A DNA stretch of 42,445 bases from the NCBI GenBank assembly GCA_005804885.1, contig SYOX01000244.1:1-42445 (forward strand), read 5' to 3'. Source of the stretch: Pseudomonadota bacterium (lineage in GTDB: Bacteria; Myxococcota_A; Bradymonadia; Bradymonadales; GCA-2716585). Under the pieces are notes generated by a model. That model had not been told where the DNA came from and made no database searches. It saw only the letters and a program-made list of their open reading frames with translations. Below are positions 30,787 to 39,542 of this stretch, piece by piece (the stretch's first letter is position 1; every line of letters starts with the position of its first letter). The position numbers were made by a program, and so were the translations under genes.

Positions 30787-31677
30787 CTACAAGGTCGAGA
30801 GGATCTCCTCGGTGCGCGCCCACAGGAGCTCGGCCAGCGCGTCGTCGTAGGCCGCGGGGATGGCCCGGGCCTCCTGGCAGTCGCTGAAGTACTGGCCGTT
30901 GGCGCTGGAGAGGCTGGGGTGGGTCGCGACGAAGCACTGCGTCGCGGCGCCCTGCTCGACGGTCTTGAGGGTGACGGTCATGCGCGAGAACATGCCCTCG
31001 GCGTCCGGGATGTGGCGCGAGAGGTTGGTCTTGATGACGCCGGGGTGCAGGGCGTTGGCCGTGCGCCTGGAGCCGGCCTCGGCGAAGCGCCGGGCCAGGC
31101 TGCGCGCGAAGAGGATGTTGGCCAGCTTGGAGCGCCCGTACATCCTCCAGGGGTGGTAGTCGCGCTCGCCGGAGAGGTTGTCCAGCTCCAGCCCGCGCTC
31201 GCGGGCCATCGTGTGGGCCATGCTGCTGAGCACGACGACCCTGCCCTCGTCCGTGAGCTGGTCGATCAGCCCGGTGACCAGCGCGAAGTGGCCCACGTGG
31301 TTGGTGAAGAACTGCAATTCGAAGCCGTCCTGCTGACGCAGCTCGGGCAGCGCCATGATGCCGGCGTTGGCGATGATGCCGTCGAGCGCGATGCCAGTGT
31401 CGCGCACGGCGTCCACCGCGGCCCGCACCGACGCGACGGAGGCCAGCTCGCAGGCGATAGGCGTGCCCTCGATCCCCAGGCGCTCGAAGGCCTCGGCGGC
31501 CTTGCTGGCCGTGCGCGCCGTGCCGACGATGTGGGCGCCGCGCAGGGCCAGCACGCGGGCGGTCTCCTCACCGAGCCCCGAGTTGAACCCCGTGATCAGC
31601 CACGAGGTCCCGCTCAGATCAATGCCCCGCGTGACTTCCTCCGAGGTGCTGTCGAAACCAAACTCTGCCGTGGTCAT
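30787..31677 (-). CDS. Short-chain dehydrogenase/reductase, retinol-dehydrogenase-like
   Basis: A 296-aa SDR. It has the cofactor motif TGFNSGLG (about residues 29-36), the structural NAG in IIANAGIMALP, the catalytic Ser in VVLSSMAHT and Tyr/Lys in MYGRSKLAN, and ALHPGVIKTNLSR after the active site. The tail (QGAATQCFVATHPSL, FSDCQEARA) is like eukaryotic-type retinol dehydrogenases and WWOX-like SDRs. NAD(P)-dependent oxidation or reduction of an unknown alcohol/ketone is expected, in the cytosol. The ATG at 31677 has AAGGAG 5 nt upstream. It is alone, with the VNTR directly after its stop codon. Confidence 0.9.
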   Translation of the reverse strand: MTTAEFGFDSTSEEVTRGIDLSGTSWLITGFNSGLGEETARVLALRGAHIVGTARTASKAAEAFERLGIEGTPIACELASVASVRAAVDAVRDTGIALDGIIANAGIMALPELRQQDGFELQFFTNHVGHFALVTGLIDQLTDEGRVVVLSSMAHTMARERGLELDNLSGERDYHPWRMYGRSKLANILFARSLARRFAEAGSRRTANALHPGVIKTNLSRHIPDAEGMFSRMTVTLKTVEQGAATQCFVATHPSLSSANGQYFSDCQEARAIPAAYDDALAELLWARTEEILSTL

Positions 31678-31794
31678 TGGCGCTCCTTGATGTGGCCGTT
31701 TGTGGGAGGAGGCCCCGCAGGTATTTCAAGGCTCACCGCAGGCTCGCTCCCTGAGCGTGTTTGTAAGTTGTTGAAATCAGACATCTAAATTGAG

Positions 31795-32760
31795 CTAGAA
31801 GGTCCAGGCGTGCGAGAGGCCGAGCCCATCGCGGGAGATCCAGGGGGTGAGCCCCACCGGCTCGGCGGCGCCCTCGCCGTCGAAGAAGTCGATGATGAGG
31901 AGGGTTGCGCCGGTCAGGGTCAGCGCGACGCCGGAGATCAGGAGACCCTGGGTGAGCGCCTGTCGGGACTCAACGGCGGGCTTGAGGGTGTCGAAGCGCT
32001 CCAGATCATTGCTGGCCGAGGCGGCGCGGAGGTCTTCAAGTTCGGGGCCGAGGACGAAGAGCTCGACGCTCAGGGCGCCGATCAGGGTCAGGGCGCCAGC
32101 GGCCCCGACGGCGATGCCCGTGGCGCCCAGCTGGCCGAGCTCCCAGGGTATGGGATCGGGGCCAGGGTCGACGATCACCTCCTCGACGAGGCCGGGGATC
32201 TCCAGCGTGATCGCGTGGGTGGACATGGCGCCTACGAGGACGACCTGCTCGGTCGTCTTGCCCTTGAGCTCACCGCGCAGGGTGTGCGGGCCGGGCATGA
32301 CGTAGATGGCCTTGCCGGCGCAGAGCTGTGAGGGCTGGTCGTCGACGGTCAGGGTGACGCCCTCCTGGGGGCAGGTGACGATGATGGAGCCGAGGCATTG
32401 CTGGGCGAGGGTGTCGCGGTACTGGGCGATGAGGGAGGCGACCTGCTCGGGGGTGGGGTTGGAGACCTTGGGGGCGGACTCGGCTTGATCGAGGATGTCG
32501 CGGGCCTCTTCGCAGCGATCGGCCTTGAAGAGGGCGAAGCCGAGGCTGGCGTAGGCGAAGTTGAGCGGCCCGAGGTCGATGATCTCCTGGTAGAGGCGGA
32601 TGGCCTCGTCCCAGTCCTTGGCCAGGAAGGCGCTGTAGGCCTGCTTGCTCAGCTCGATCTGCTCCGCCGTCGGCTCGATGAGGGCGTCGTCCTGGGCGGC
32701 GACCGGCGCAGCCAGGAGCAGCAGGAGGGCGATCGGGATGGCGGCGAGGGCTCGGCGCAT
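31795..32760 (-). CDS. TPR protein of kinase-TPR module 1
   Basis: A 321-aa protein with signal peptide (MRRALAAIPIALLLLLAAP). It has TPR helices (KQAYSAFLAKDWDEAIRLYQ, FAYASLGFALFKADRCEEAR) and a PEGA-like segment around SIIVTCPQEGVTLTVDDQPS. Two hydrophobic helices (about 200-232 and 270-292) follow, then a short tail GLGLSHAWTF. It starts 5 bp after the kinase stop and is surely co-transcribed. The same gene order and architecture recur at 38603-41549; shared sequence includes LDLGPLN-type and RCEEA motifs. It is probably an envelope partner of the kinase, with signalling role inferred from context only. Confidence 0.8.
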   Translation of the reverse strand: MRRALAAIPIALLLLLAAPVAAQDDALIEPTAEQIELSKQAYSAFLAKDWDEAIRLYQEIIDLGPLNFAYASLGFALFKADRCEEARDILDQAESAPKVSNPTPEQVASLIAQYRDTLAQQCLGSIIVTCPQEGVTLTVDDQPSQLCAGKAIYVMPGPHTLRGELKGKTTEQVVLVGAMSTHAITLEIPGLVEEVIVDPGPDPIPWELGQLGATGIAVGAAGALTLIGALSVELFVLGPELEDLRAASASNDLERFDTLKPAVESRQALTQGLLISGVALTLTGATLLIIDFFDGEGAAEPVGLTPWISRDGLGLSHAWTF

Positions 32761-32765
32761 GGGGG

Positions 32766-34502
32766 TCACTCGGGTGGGGGCATGAGGATGCCGCCGCCGC
32801 CGGAGTCCTTCTTGGGGGGCTTTGTATCGTTGGCGGGGGGCGGGGCGTCGCCGACGCCCTTGGGGGTGTCGTTGCCCTTGACCTCGCGGGGGGGCGACTG
32901 GGCCTCGCCGGGCAGCCGGACCTTGGGGTCGCGCTCCAGCTTGATCTCGGCCCTTGGGGCGTCGGAGGGGTGCAGGGTCAAGGTCTGCGGCTTGTAGCCC
33001 ATGGCCGAGATCAAGAGCGTGACCGGGTCGTCGGCCTCCGAGGCGAAGTTGTAGTCGAAGGGGGCCTGCCCGAGGCGCTCGTTGCGCAAGATCACGTCGG
33101 CGCCCTCCGGATCCACCTGGATGGTCACTTTGACCGACTGCGCCTCGCCCATGATGAAGTCGGGCATGTTCTGCGTCGGCGGGGGTTCCTCCTGGCGCTC
33201 GACGGGGGGGGCGGGCTCGGGCGACGGGGTCGGCGGCCCTGCGGCTATCTCCTCGTCCTGATTCATGAACCAGGCCATGCCCGCGCCCCCGCCGAGGAGC
33301 AGGAGCAGGGCGAGCGCGGCGACGCCGAGGCCGACCCAGAGCGCGGTGCGCCTGGGCCTGGTCGCCTCGGGCTGGGCGGGCGAGGGCATCGCCTGGCTCT
33401 GGGAGGTGGAGCGCATGCGCGCGCCGCGCGAGACGCGGGCGCGGGCCGAGTCGTCGCCGGGGAATGGGCCGCTGGGGGGTCTGGCGGAGCCGCTGGGGGA
33501 TCTGGAGCGGCCCCCGGTGTGGTTGGGCAGCGAGAGCGGCCCGGTCCCGGTGGACGGCCCCGGGTAGACGGCGCTGGTCATCAGGCTGCCGGAGGTCTCC
33601 GAGAGGCGGCACATGGGCTCGCCGACCTGGACCTGCTCGATGGTGGCCGGGTCGATGGTCTCCAGGGCGTCGCGGAAGACGTGGGCGTTGGGGTAGCGCT
33701 GGGTGTGATCCAGGGCCATGGCCATGGCCAGGACCGCCCCGAGCGGGCCCTTCATCAGGCTCTGGGGGATCTCCAGATCGCCGAGCGAGTGGCGCATCAG
33801 GCAGACGTAGGGGTCATCGACGTCCACCACGGGTCGGCGCGTGAAGCACTCGACGAGGATCAGGCCCATCTGGTAGACGTCCAGCGCCGGCGTCACGATC
33901 TGGGTCTTGATGTACTCGGGGGCGTAGTACTTCGGGGTACCCATGAGCTGGCCGGTGCTGGTCAGGTGGGACTCCTGGCCCAGCCGGGCGATGCCGAAGT
34001 CGAGGATCTTGAGCATCTCCTTGCGGGTGCCCGGATCGTTGAGGTAGAGGTTGGCCGGCTTGAGGTCCTTGTGGATGATGCCCTGGCGGTGGCCGTCGCC
34101 GAGGGCGTCGAGGCACTTGATGAAGAGGCGCAGGATGCGATCGGGCGCCATGCCGCCGCCGCGCTTGAGCTCGTGGCTGAGGTCGTGGCCTTCGAGCAGC
34201 TCCATCACGATGTAGGGCTGGTGGCCGGTGACCCCGTAATCGTAGATCGTCACCACGTTGGGGTGTCGGATCTGCGCGGCGGTCTGGGCCTCGCGCAAAA
34301 AGCGCTCCTCGAAGGCCGCCTGATCGGTGAAGCTCTCGCGCGACTGCAGGATCTTGATGGCGACAGGGCGGTTGATCGCCAGCTGCTGGCCCCGATAGAC
34401 CTGCGCGAAGCCCCCCACCCCGATAAAGCCTGTCACCTCATAGCGATCCTCCAGGATCGTGCCTGGGGGGAGGCGATGGGTGTTGACGATCGGGGTGGAC
34501 AT
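32766..34502 (-). CDS. Hanks-type Ser/Thr protein kinase with PEGA ectodomain (module 1)
   Basis: A 578-aa membrane kinase. The P-loop is GFIGVGGFAQVYRG (25-38), with Lys50 in VAIK, catalytic HKDLKPAN (144-151), DFG at 168-170 and the activation segment end GTPKYYAPEY. The Arg of the usual HRD is Lys, as in the paralogous kinase. A Ser/Pro-rich linker (300-380) leads to one transmembrane helix (about 386-412) and an extracytoplasmic PEGA-type domain (about 456-512, VDPEGADVILRNERLGQ). This is the typical myxobacterial receptor-kinase plan: an outside signal controls phosphorylation inside. The stop is followed 5 bp later by the TPR gene. A candidate promoter lies at 34564-34592. Confidence 0.92.
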   Translation of the reverse strand: MSTPIVNTHRLPPGTILEDRYEVTGFIGVGGFAQVYRGQQLAINRPVAIKILQSRESFTDQAAFEERFLREAQTAAQIRHPNVVTIYDYGVTGHQPYIVMELLEGHDLSHELKRGGGMAPDRILRLFIKCLDALGDGHRQGIIHKDLKPANLYLNDPGTRKEMLKILDFGIARLGQESHLTSTGQLMGTPKYYAPEYIKTQIVTPALDVYQMGLILVECFTRRPVVDVDDPYVCLMRHSLGDLEIPQSLMKGPLGAVLAMAMALDHTQRYPNAHVFRDALETIDPATIEQVQVGEPMCRLSETSGSLMTSAVYPGPSTGTGPLSLPNHTGGRSRSPSGSARPPSGPFPGDDSARARVSRGARMRSTSQSQAMPSPAQPEATRPRRTALWVGLGVAALALLLLLGGGAGMAWFMNQDEEIAAGPPTPSPEPAPPVERQEEPPPTQNMPDFIMGEAQSVKVTIQVDPEGADVILRNERLGQAPFDYNFASEADDPVTLLISAMGYKPQTLTLHPSDAPRAEIKLERDPKVRLPGEAQSPPREVKGNDTPKGVGDAPPPANDTKPPKKDSGGGGILMPPPE

Positions 34503-34563
34503 GCGCGCTTGGCCCCTGCGTAACCCTCAGGCCGCCCTTAGGCCAGGAGGTGTGCCGTAGATA

Positions 34564-34592
34564 AATATCGAGAGTTTTAGCGGGGGCGTCAA
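34564..34592 (-). promoter_or_regulatory. Candidate promoter for kinase-TPR module 1
   Basis: On the minus strand TTGACG (34592-34587) and GATATT (34569-34564) are 17 bp apart in an AT-rich patch, about 60 nt before the kinase ATG. Four of six -10 bases match the consensus. Confidence 0.5.
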
Positions 34593-34596
34593 GTCA

Positions 34597-34628
34597 GGGG
34601 CCGACAGACAAGGTTCGTCGGCGGCCCC
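34597..34628 (-). terminator. Stem-loop after PKD protein 2
   Basis: GGGGCCGAC (34597-34605) can pair with GTCGG plus GGCCCC (34617-34628) with one bulged base. It is 10 nt past the stop of the PKD gene and just before the kinase promoter, so it would separate the two transcripts. Confidence 0.4.
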
Positions 34629-34637
34629 GGCGCGGGA

Positions 34638-37600
34638 TCAGCGGCGGCGGCGGGCCAGCGCGAGCAGGCCCAGCGCGAGCAGGGCGATCAGCGGCAGGCC
34701 GGCGGGGGCGCCAGCGGCGGGGGCGACCGCCGCGCAGCCCTCCTTCTTCGGGGCCGGGGGGATGATCTCGACGACGCGGAAGGAGCCGGAGTCGGACCAG
34801 GGGCCCTTCTGCGCGCCGTCGTCGGCGCGCACCCGCCAGGTGTAGCTCGCAGGGGCCAGCGACACCTCCAGGATGTAGGAGGTCAGGCCCTGGCCCGTGG
34901 CCGACTCGGGCACCGACTTGCCGGTGATGACCTGACCGGCGTTGTTGAGCACCTCGACGTCGTAGAGCAGCGCGCCGCGCTCAGGGTCCTCGGCGTTCTC
35001 CCAGACCAGATCGATCTCCTCGCCCTTGTTGAAGACCTCCTCCTCGACGGGCGAGAAGACGGTCGGCGCGCCCGGCGCCAGCCCGGCCGTGGACACGGTG
35101 AAGGTCGCCACGTCGCTCCACTCGCCCTCGACGCCGTCGGCGTCGGTGCCCCGAACGCGCCAGCGGTAGGTCGTGTTGTTGTCCAGCTCGGCGACCTGGG
35201 CCGTGGTCATGTCGCTGCCCTCGGTCGGGACGACGTCGTTGAGCTGGCGGACCCGGTCTCGCAGCGCCTCGTCGGCGAAGACCTCCAGCGTGTAGGTCAC
35301 CGGGGTCTCTTCGGGGTCAAGGACGTTGGCCCAGACGAAGTCGGGGTCCACCTGGCCGATGGAGGTGCCGTCGGCAGGGCTCTGGAGGGTGACCTTGGAG
35401 GGCGGCTCGTTCTCGACGCTGAAGCGGAAGCTGCGGATCGACTGCGGCCCGAAGTTCTCGCCGTCGTAAGCCCGGGCGTCCCAGAAGTAGACCTTGTTCT
35501 CCTCGACCGGCGTCTCGGGCAGCGCCTGGAAGGTGACCTGGCCGTTGCCGTCGGCCTGGACGCCCTCCTGGGTGGCGATGACGGTGCCGGGGTCGAAGGT
35601 GTTCGTCGTCGAGACGCGGAAGGCGTAGGTCACCAGGTCGTTGTCCTCGTCCTCGACGGCCTCGGCGATGAAGCGCAGGCCCTCGACGGCGTCGATCGTG
35701 GCGTTGAGCTCCGGCGAGACGAGGGCGGGCGCGGGGGGCAAGGAGTTGATGAGGTTGATGACGAAGGCCTGGGGCTCGCTGAAGGCGGAGCTGATGCCGC
35801 GCACGTCGGTGGCCCGGGCGCGCCAGGTGTAGGTCTTGTTCTCCTCGAAGGGCCGCGTGCTGACGAAGTCGACCGTGTCCCCGCGGCCCGGCAGGCCCAG
35901 GATCGAGTCGTGCAGCATCATGGCGTCGTCGAAGATCTGGAAGTCGTAGCCGACGGGGATCTCGCGCTCGGGGTCGATGGAGGCCCGGACGGTGAAGACG
36001 ACCGGGGCCTGATCGACGATCCCGTTCGGGCTGACGTGCACCGGCACCGAGGGGGGGTCGTTGAAGAGCGAGAAGCGGAAGTTGGCCACGGCCGTAAAGG
36101 CGCTGTAGCCGTTGCCGTCGTAGGCGCGGGCCCTCCAGTAGTAGGCCGCGTCCTCGGTCAGCGCGAAGTCGAGCGTGACGCGGGTGACGTTCTGGCCCGC
36201 CGGGACGCGCTCGTAGAGGCCAGCGCGCTGGGTCAGGGCCGAGTCGCGGTAGACCTCGAAGAAGTAGGTGACGGGGTCGCCGTCGGGGTCGACGCCGTTG
36301 TTGACGATCAGCGTGACGTTCGGGGTGTTGACGAGCTGGTTGGTGAAGGGCGCGTTGACGCTCGGGGCCGTCGGCGCGTTGCTGACCAGCGGGTTGGTGT
36401 CGTCCTGGCACTCCTCGGCGTTGGTCAGGCCGTCGCCGTCGAAGTCCTGCGGGCCGTCGTCGGGGTCGTCCGGGTCGAGGCGGTTGAAGCGCTCCTCGCA
36501 CTCGTCGTCGGCGCCGTCGCCGTCGCGGTCGGGCAGGCCGACGCGCAGTTCGAAGGCGTGCGCCGTCAGGCCGCCGTCCTCGTCGGTGACGTGGATGAGG
36601 ATGTCGTAGATGTTGTCCTGCTCCTCAAGGGCCGGCGTGTAGGTGATCCGACCGGCGTCGTCCATGACCATGCCCTCGGGGCCGTCGATCAGCGCGTAGC
36701 TGACCGTGTCGTCGCCGAGGTCGATGGCCGTGACCTGGTAGACGTAGAGCTCTTCGAGGATCGCGTACAGGACCGGGCGGCTGGTCACCTGCGGGGCGAC
36801 GTTGAGGACCGTGACCGCGATCGTGTCCGCGTCCGAGCCGCCGTCGTCGTCCGACACCCTGAAGCTCGCCGTGAAGGTGCCCTGATCGGCGAAGGCGTGG
36901 GTGGGCTGGCGCTGGGTGTCGGTGCCGCCGTCGCCGAAGTCCCACAGGTAGGTGTGCTGGTCGGCCGTGCCGGGGTCGGTGAACTGGCCGGGGAAGGTGA
37001 AGGGGGTGCCCTCGTTGATCGTCCGGTTCCCGCCAGCGTTGGCCACCGGCGCCACGTTCTGGACGGTCACGACCAGCGCGTCGGAGTCGGCGCCGACCTC
37101 GTCGCTGACGATCAGAGTCGCGGTGAAGGTGCCGTTGTCGGCGTAGGCGTGCGAGACCTCAAGCTGGCCCTGGCGCTGGCCGCCGTCGCCGTACTGCCAG
37201 ATGATGATGTGCTGGTCGGCGGTCCCAGGGTCGAAGAACTGGCCGGAGAGCAGGACCGCGTCGCCCTCGTTGGCGCTCAGGTCGCCGCCGACGCTCACCT
37301 CCGGCAGCACGTTCTGGAGCGTGATCGCCAGAGTCCCCGAGTCCGTGTCGATCCCGTCGCTCACGGTCAAGGTCAGCGTGAGCGCGCCGTCTCTCGGGTA
37401 GGCGTGGCTCACCGCGGTCAGCCCGACCCCGGAGGCCTGGGCGCCGTCGCCGTAGGACCACGTGTAGGTCAAGGCCTCAAGGTCGAGGTCGCTGGCCGAG
37501 GCGGTGAAGGTGAGCGTGTCGCCCTCATTGCCGACCTGAAGACCCTGCAGCAGGTCGATGACCGGCGGACGGTTGACGTTGATGACCTCGATCTCGACCT

Positions 37601-38477
37601 CCTCGGCCGTCGCCCCGCCGTCGTTGTCCACCGCGATGAAGGTCACGGTGTAGTCCCCGGCCTGGAAGAAGGTCGGCGTCCAGCTGAAGACCCCCGCCTC
37701 GGCGTCGAAGGTCGCCCCCTCGGGCAGACCCTCGATCTCAATGCCGACCTCGCCGTCCTCGACGTCGGCGCCGCTGACGCTGAAGCTGATCGTCTCATCC
37801 TCCAGGACCGCCTGATTCCCATCGGTGGCGATCGAGGGGGCGTCGTTGACCGGGGCGACGGTGATCGCCACCTGACCCGGCGCCACGGCGATGTTGTTGC
37901 CGTCGAAGACCTGGAAGGTGAAGGCGTCGCTGCCGAAGTAGTTCGCGTTCGGCGTGTAGGTGTAGGCGCCGGTGACCCTGTTGGTGATCACCAGCGTGCC
38001 GCGCGTGGGCGAGGTCACGACGCGGAAGCGCAGCGTGCCCCCGTCGGGGTCGACCGCCCCGAGAACGCCCTGCAGGGTCGTGTCCTCGTTGACCGTGACC
38101 GCGGCGTTGGTCAAGGTCGGGCGCTGGCCGACCAGGGCCGGGACGTCGAAGGCGTCCTGGGGCTCCGAGAGCAGCCTCGGGTTCACATTGCCCCGGACCC
38201 ACACCCCGTTGGGATCGCCAAGCTCCTCGCCGTTCGTATAGCCGTCGCCGTCCGAGTCGATGGCGAAGATCGCCGGCCAGTTGACGTTGCCGCCCTGGAG
38301 GGTCGCCTGGACCGAGAGCCCGAAGGACGTCCGCGGCCCCCCGGGGAAGACGTGGCAGAAGTTGCAGTCGCCGTTGGGGTACTGGGCGATCCGGAAGGAG
38401 TAGGCGTCCGCCTCGGCAGACCACGCCGCCAGCAAGCCCAGGGCGATCAACGCCGCCAAAAAGTTCTTTATCATCAT
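34638..38477 (-). CDS. Giant PKD-repeat surface protein with CXXCH/temptin-like N-domain and MYXO-CTERM tail
   Basis: A 1279-aa secreted protein. After a signal peptide (cleavage about EADA) comes a domain with the haem-type motif CNFCH (about residues 36-40) and DSDGDGYTNGEELGDPNG, a combination of CXXCH and the temptin-like Ca loop. A cadherin-like repeat, an Ig/He_PIG-like repeat (SWTPTFFQAGDYTVTFIAVD) and about four PKD domains (WSYGDG, WQYGDG, WDFGDG) follow. Two thrombospondin-3-like loops (DRDGDGADDECEE, DFDGDGLTNAEEC), five FN3-like repeats, and the tail GCAAVAPA...LALARRRR (MYXO-CTERM) complete it. ATGs occur at 38483, 38477 and 38474; 38477 has the best spacing (9 nt) from GGAG. Domain order equals that of the protein at 10420-15159. 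Confidence 0.88.
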   Translation of the reverse strand: MMIKNFLAALIALGLLAAWSAEADAYSFRIAQYPNGDCNFCHVFPGGPRTSFGLSVQATLQGGNVNWPAIFAIDSDGDGYTNGEELGDPNGVWVRGNVNPRLLSEPQDAFDVPALVGQRPTLTNAAVTVNEDTTLQGVLGAVDPDGGTLRFRVVTSPTRGTLVITNRVTGAYTYTPNANYFGSDAFTFQVFDGNNIAVAPGQVAITVAPVNDAPSIATDGNQAVLEDETISFSVSGADVEDGEVGIEIEGLPEGATFDAEAGVFSWTPTFFQAGDYTVTFIAVDNDGGATAEEVEIEVINVNRPPVIDLLQGLQVGNEGDTLTFTASASDLDLEALTYTWSYGDGAQASGVGLTAVSHAYPRDGALTLTLTVSDGIDTDSGTLAITLQNVLPEVSVGGDLSANEGDAVLLSGQFFDPGTADQHIIIWQYGDGGQRQGQLEVSHAYADNGTFTATLIVSDEVGADSDALVVTVQNVAPVANAGGNRTINEGTPFTFPGQFTDPGTADQHTYLWDFGDGGTDTQRQPTHAFADQGTFTASFRVSDDDGGSDADTIAVTVLNVAPQVTSRPVLYAILEELYVYQVTAIDLGDDTVSYALIDGPEGMVMDDAGRITYTPALEEQDNIYDILIHVTDEDGGLTAHAFELRVGLPDRDGDGADDECEERFNRLDPDDPDDGPQDFDGDGLTNAEECQDDTNPLVSNAPTAPSVNAPFTNQLVNTPNVTLIVNNGVDPDGDPVTYFFEVYRDSALTQRAGLYERVPAGQNVTRVTLDFALTEDAAYYWRARAYDGNGYSAFTAVANFRFSLFNDPPSVPVHVSPNGIVDQAPVVFTVRASIDPEREIPVGYDFQIFDDAMMLHDSILGLPGRGDTVDFVSTRPFEENKTYTWRARATDVRGISSAFSEPQAFVINLINSLPPAPALVSPELNATIDAVEGLRFIAEAVEDEDNDLVTYAFRVSTTNTFDPGTVIATQEGVQADGNGQVTFQALPETPVEENKVYFWDARAYDGENFGPQSIRSFRFSVENEPPSKVTLQSPADGTSIGQVDPDFVWANVLDPEETPVTYTLEVFADEALRDRVRQLNDVVPTEGSDMTTAQVAELDNNTTYRWRVRGTDADGVEGEWSDVATFTVSTAGLAPGAPTVFSPVEEEVFNKGEEIDLVWENAEDPERGALLYDVEVLNNAGQVITGKSVPESATGQGLTSYILEVSLAPASYTWRVRADDGAQKGPWSDSGSFRVVEIIPPAPKKEGCAAVAPAAGAPAGLPLIALLALGLLALARRRR

Positions 38478-38556
38478 CAACATGCGCTCCTTAGGCGCCT
38501 CCTGGCGGACCCGGCGCTGGCCGTCGGGCGAGGTTGTTTCAAGTCCAGTCCGCTAC

Positions 38557-38585
38557 AGGGTAGCCAAACCCTTGAAAATGTTCAA
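38557..38585 (-). promoter_or_regulatory. Candidate promoter for PKD protein 2
   Basis: On the minus strand TTGAAC (38585-38580) and TACCCT (38562-38557) are exactly 17 bp apart in the AT-richer gap between the module-2 TPR gene and the PKD gene. Confidence 0.45.
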
Positions 38586-38602
38586 AAGCGGTATGGCCGA
38601 TC

Positions 38603-39538
38603 TCACCACCGGAGATCAACCCCCGCCATCTGGCCGCTCCACCAGGGCCGGAGGGTCAGCCCCTCGGGCTCGGGCTCGCCGCCGTCGAGCATGATCAGCG
38701 TGATCCCCGTGGCCGCCAGCGCCGCGCCGCCGATGACGAGCCCCTTGACCAGCGCCTGCTGGCCGGCCAGCGCCTCGCGGCGCTCGGCAAAGAGGGCCGG
38801 ATCTGCGGTGGCCTCAAGCTCGTCGAGGCCCGGCTGCAGCACGGCCACCTCCAGCACCCCGCCGGTCAACAGCGCCGCGCCCCCCACGCAGGCGCTGATC
38901 AACCCCGCGGTGCCCACCCAGGCGCCCTCCCCCTCCGGGTCCGGGCGCGCGGGGACGACCTCGGCGGGCGCCACCAGAGCGACCTCCATCGCGACGCCCG
39001 ACCTCACCTCCAGGTTCGCCGCCAGCCGCCCGCCGCCCGCCTCGGCGCTGGCGGCGTGCGACCCCGGGCTCAGCCACAGCGCGACGCCGCAGGGCCGCGA
39101 TCGCCCATCCCCCAGCGCAAAGGCGTCGACCCCCTCGGGGCAGGTGACCGTGACGGCGGCGCAATGGCGCTCAAGCTCCTCGCGGTAGACAGCGACCCCC
39201 GCGGCGACCTCGTCGGGGTGAGGCTCGGCGAGCCTCGGGGCGTCGAGCGCCTCGCGGTAGGCGGCCTCGGCCTCCTCACAGCGGCCCAACTTGAAGATCG
39301 CGTAGCCGTAATTGGCCCAGGTCAGGTTCAGCGGGCCGAGGTCCAGCGAGGCCCGGTAGAGGCGGGCGGCCTTGGCAAAGTTGCCCTCGGCGAAGGCCGC
39401 GTAGGCCTGCTCGTTGAGGCCGACCTGGATGGCGGTCGGCTCGGCGGGGCCCTGGGCCTCGGCGATCCGAACCCCGGCCAGCGCCCCAATCAGGGCCGCC
39501 GCGGCGCACAGCGCGCGGCAGGTGGGCGGCGCTCGCAT
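38603..39538 (-). CDS. TPR protein of kinase-TPR module 2
   Basis: A 311-aa protein with signal peptide (AAAALIGALAGVRIAEA). It has TPR helices (NEQAYAAFAEGNFAKAARLY, ANYGYAIFKLGRCEEAEAAY) and a Cys-containing beta segment (VTVTCPEGVDAFALGDGR). Two hydrophobic helices follow, at about 205-230 and 270-290. It is clearly paralogous to the TPR protein at 31795-32760 (same order of parts, shared LDLGPLN and RCEEA). It starts 4 bp after the kinase stop. It probably acts with that kinase in the envelope, by context. Confidence 0.8.
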   Translation of the reverse strand: MRAPPTCRALCAAAALIGALAGVRIAEAQGPAEPTAIQVGLNEQAYAAFAEGNFAKAARLYRASLDLGPLNLTWANYGYAIFKLGRCEEAEAAYREALDAPRLAEPHPDEVAAGVAVYREELERHCAAVTVTCPEGVDAFALGDGRSRPCGVALWLSPGSHAASAEAGGGRLAANLEVRSGVAMEVALVAPAEVVPARPDPEGEGAWVGTAGLISACVGGAALLTGGVLEVAVLQPGLDELEATADPALFAERREALAGQQALVKGLVIGGAALAATGITLIMLDGGEPEPEGLTLRPWWSGQMAGVDLRW

Positions 39539-39542
39539 GGGA

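Noticed and set aside
35910..39188. Long plus-strand open frame opposite PKD protein 2 and the TPR gene
   Set aside because: Same antisense artefact of high GC; crosses two genes and their intergenic region, with no recognisable domain.
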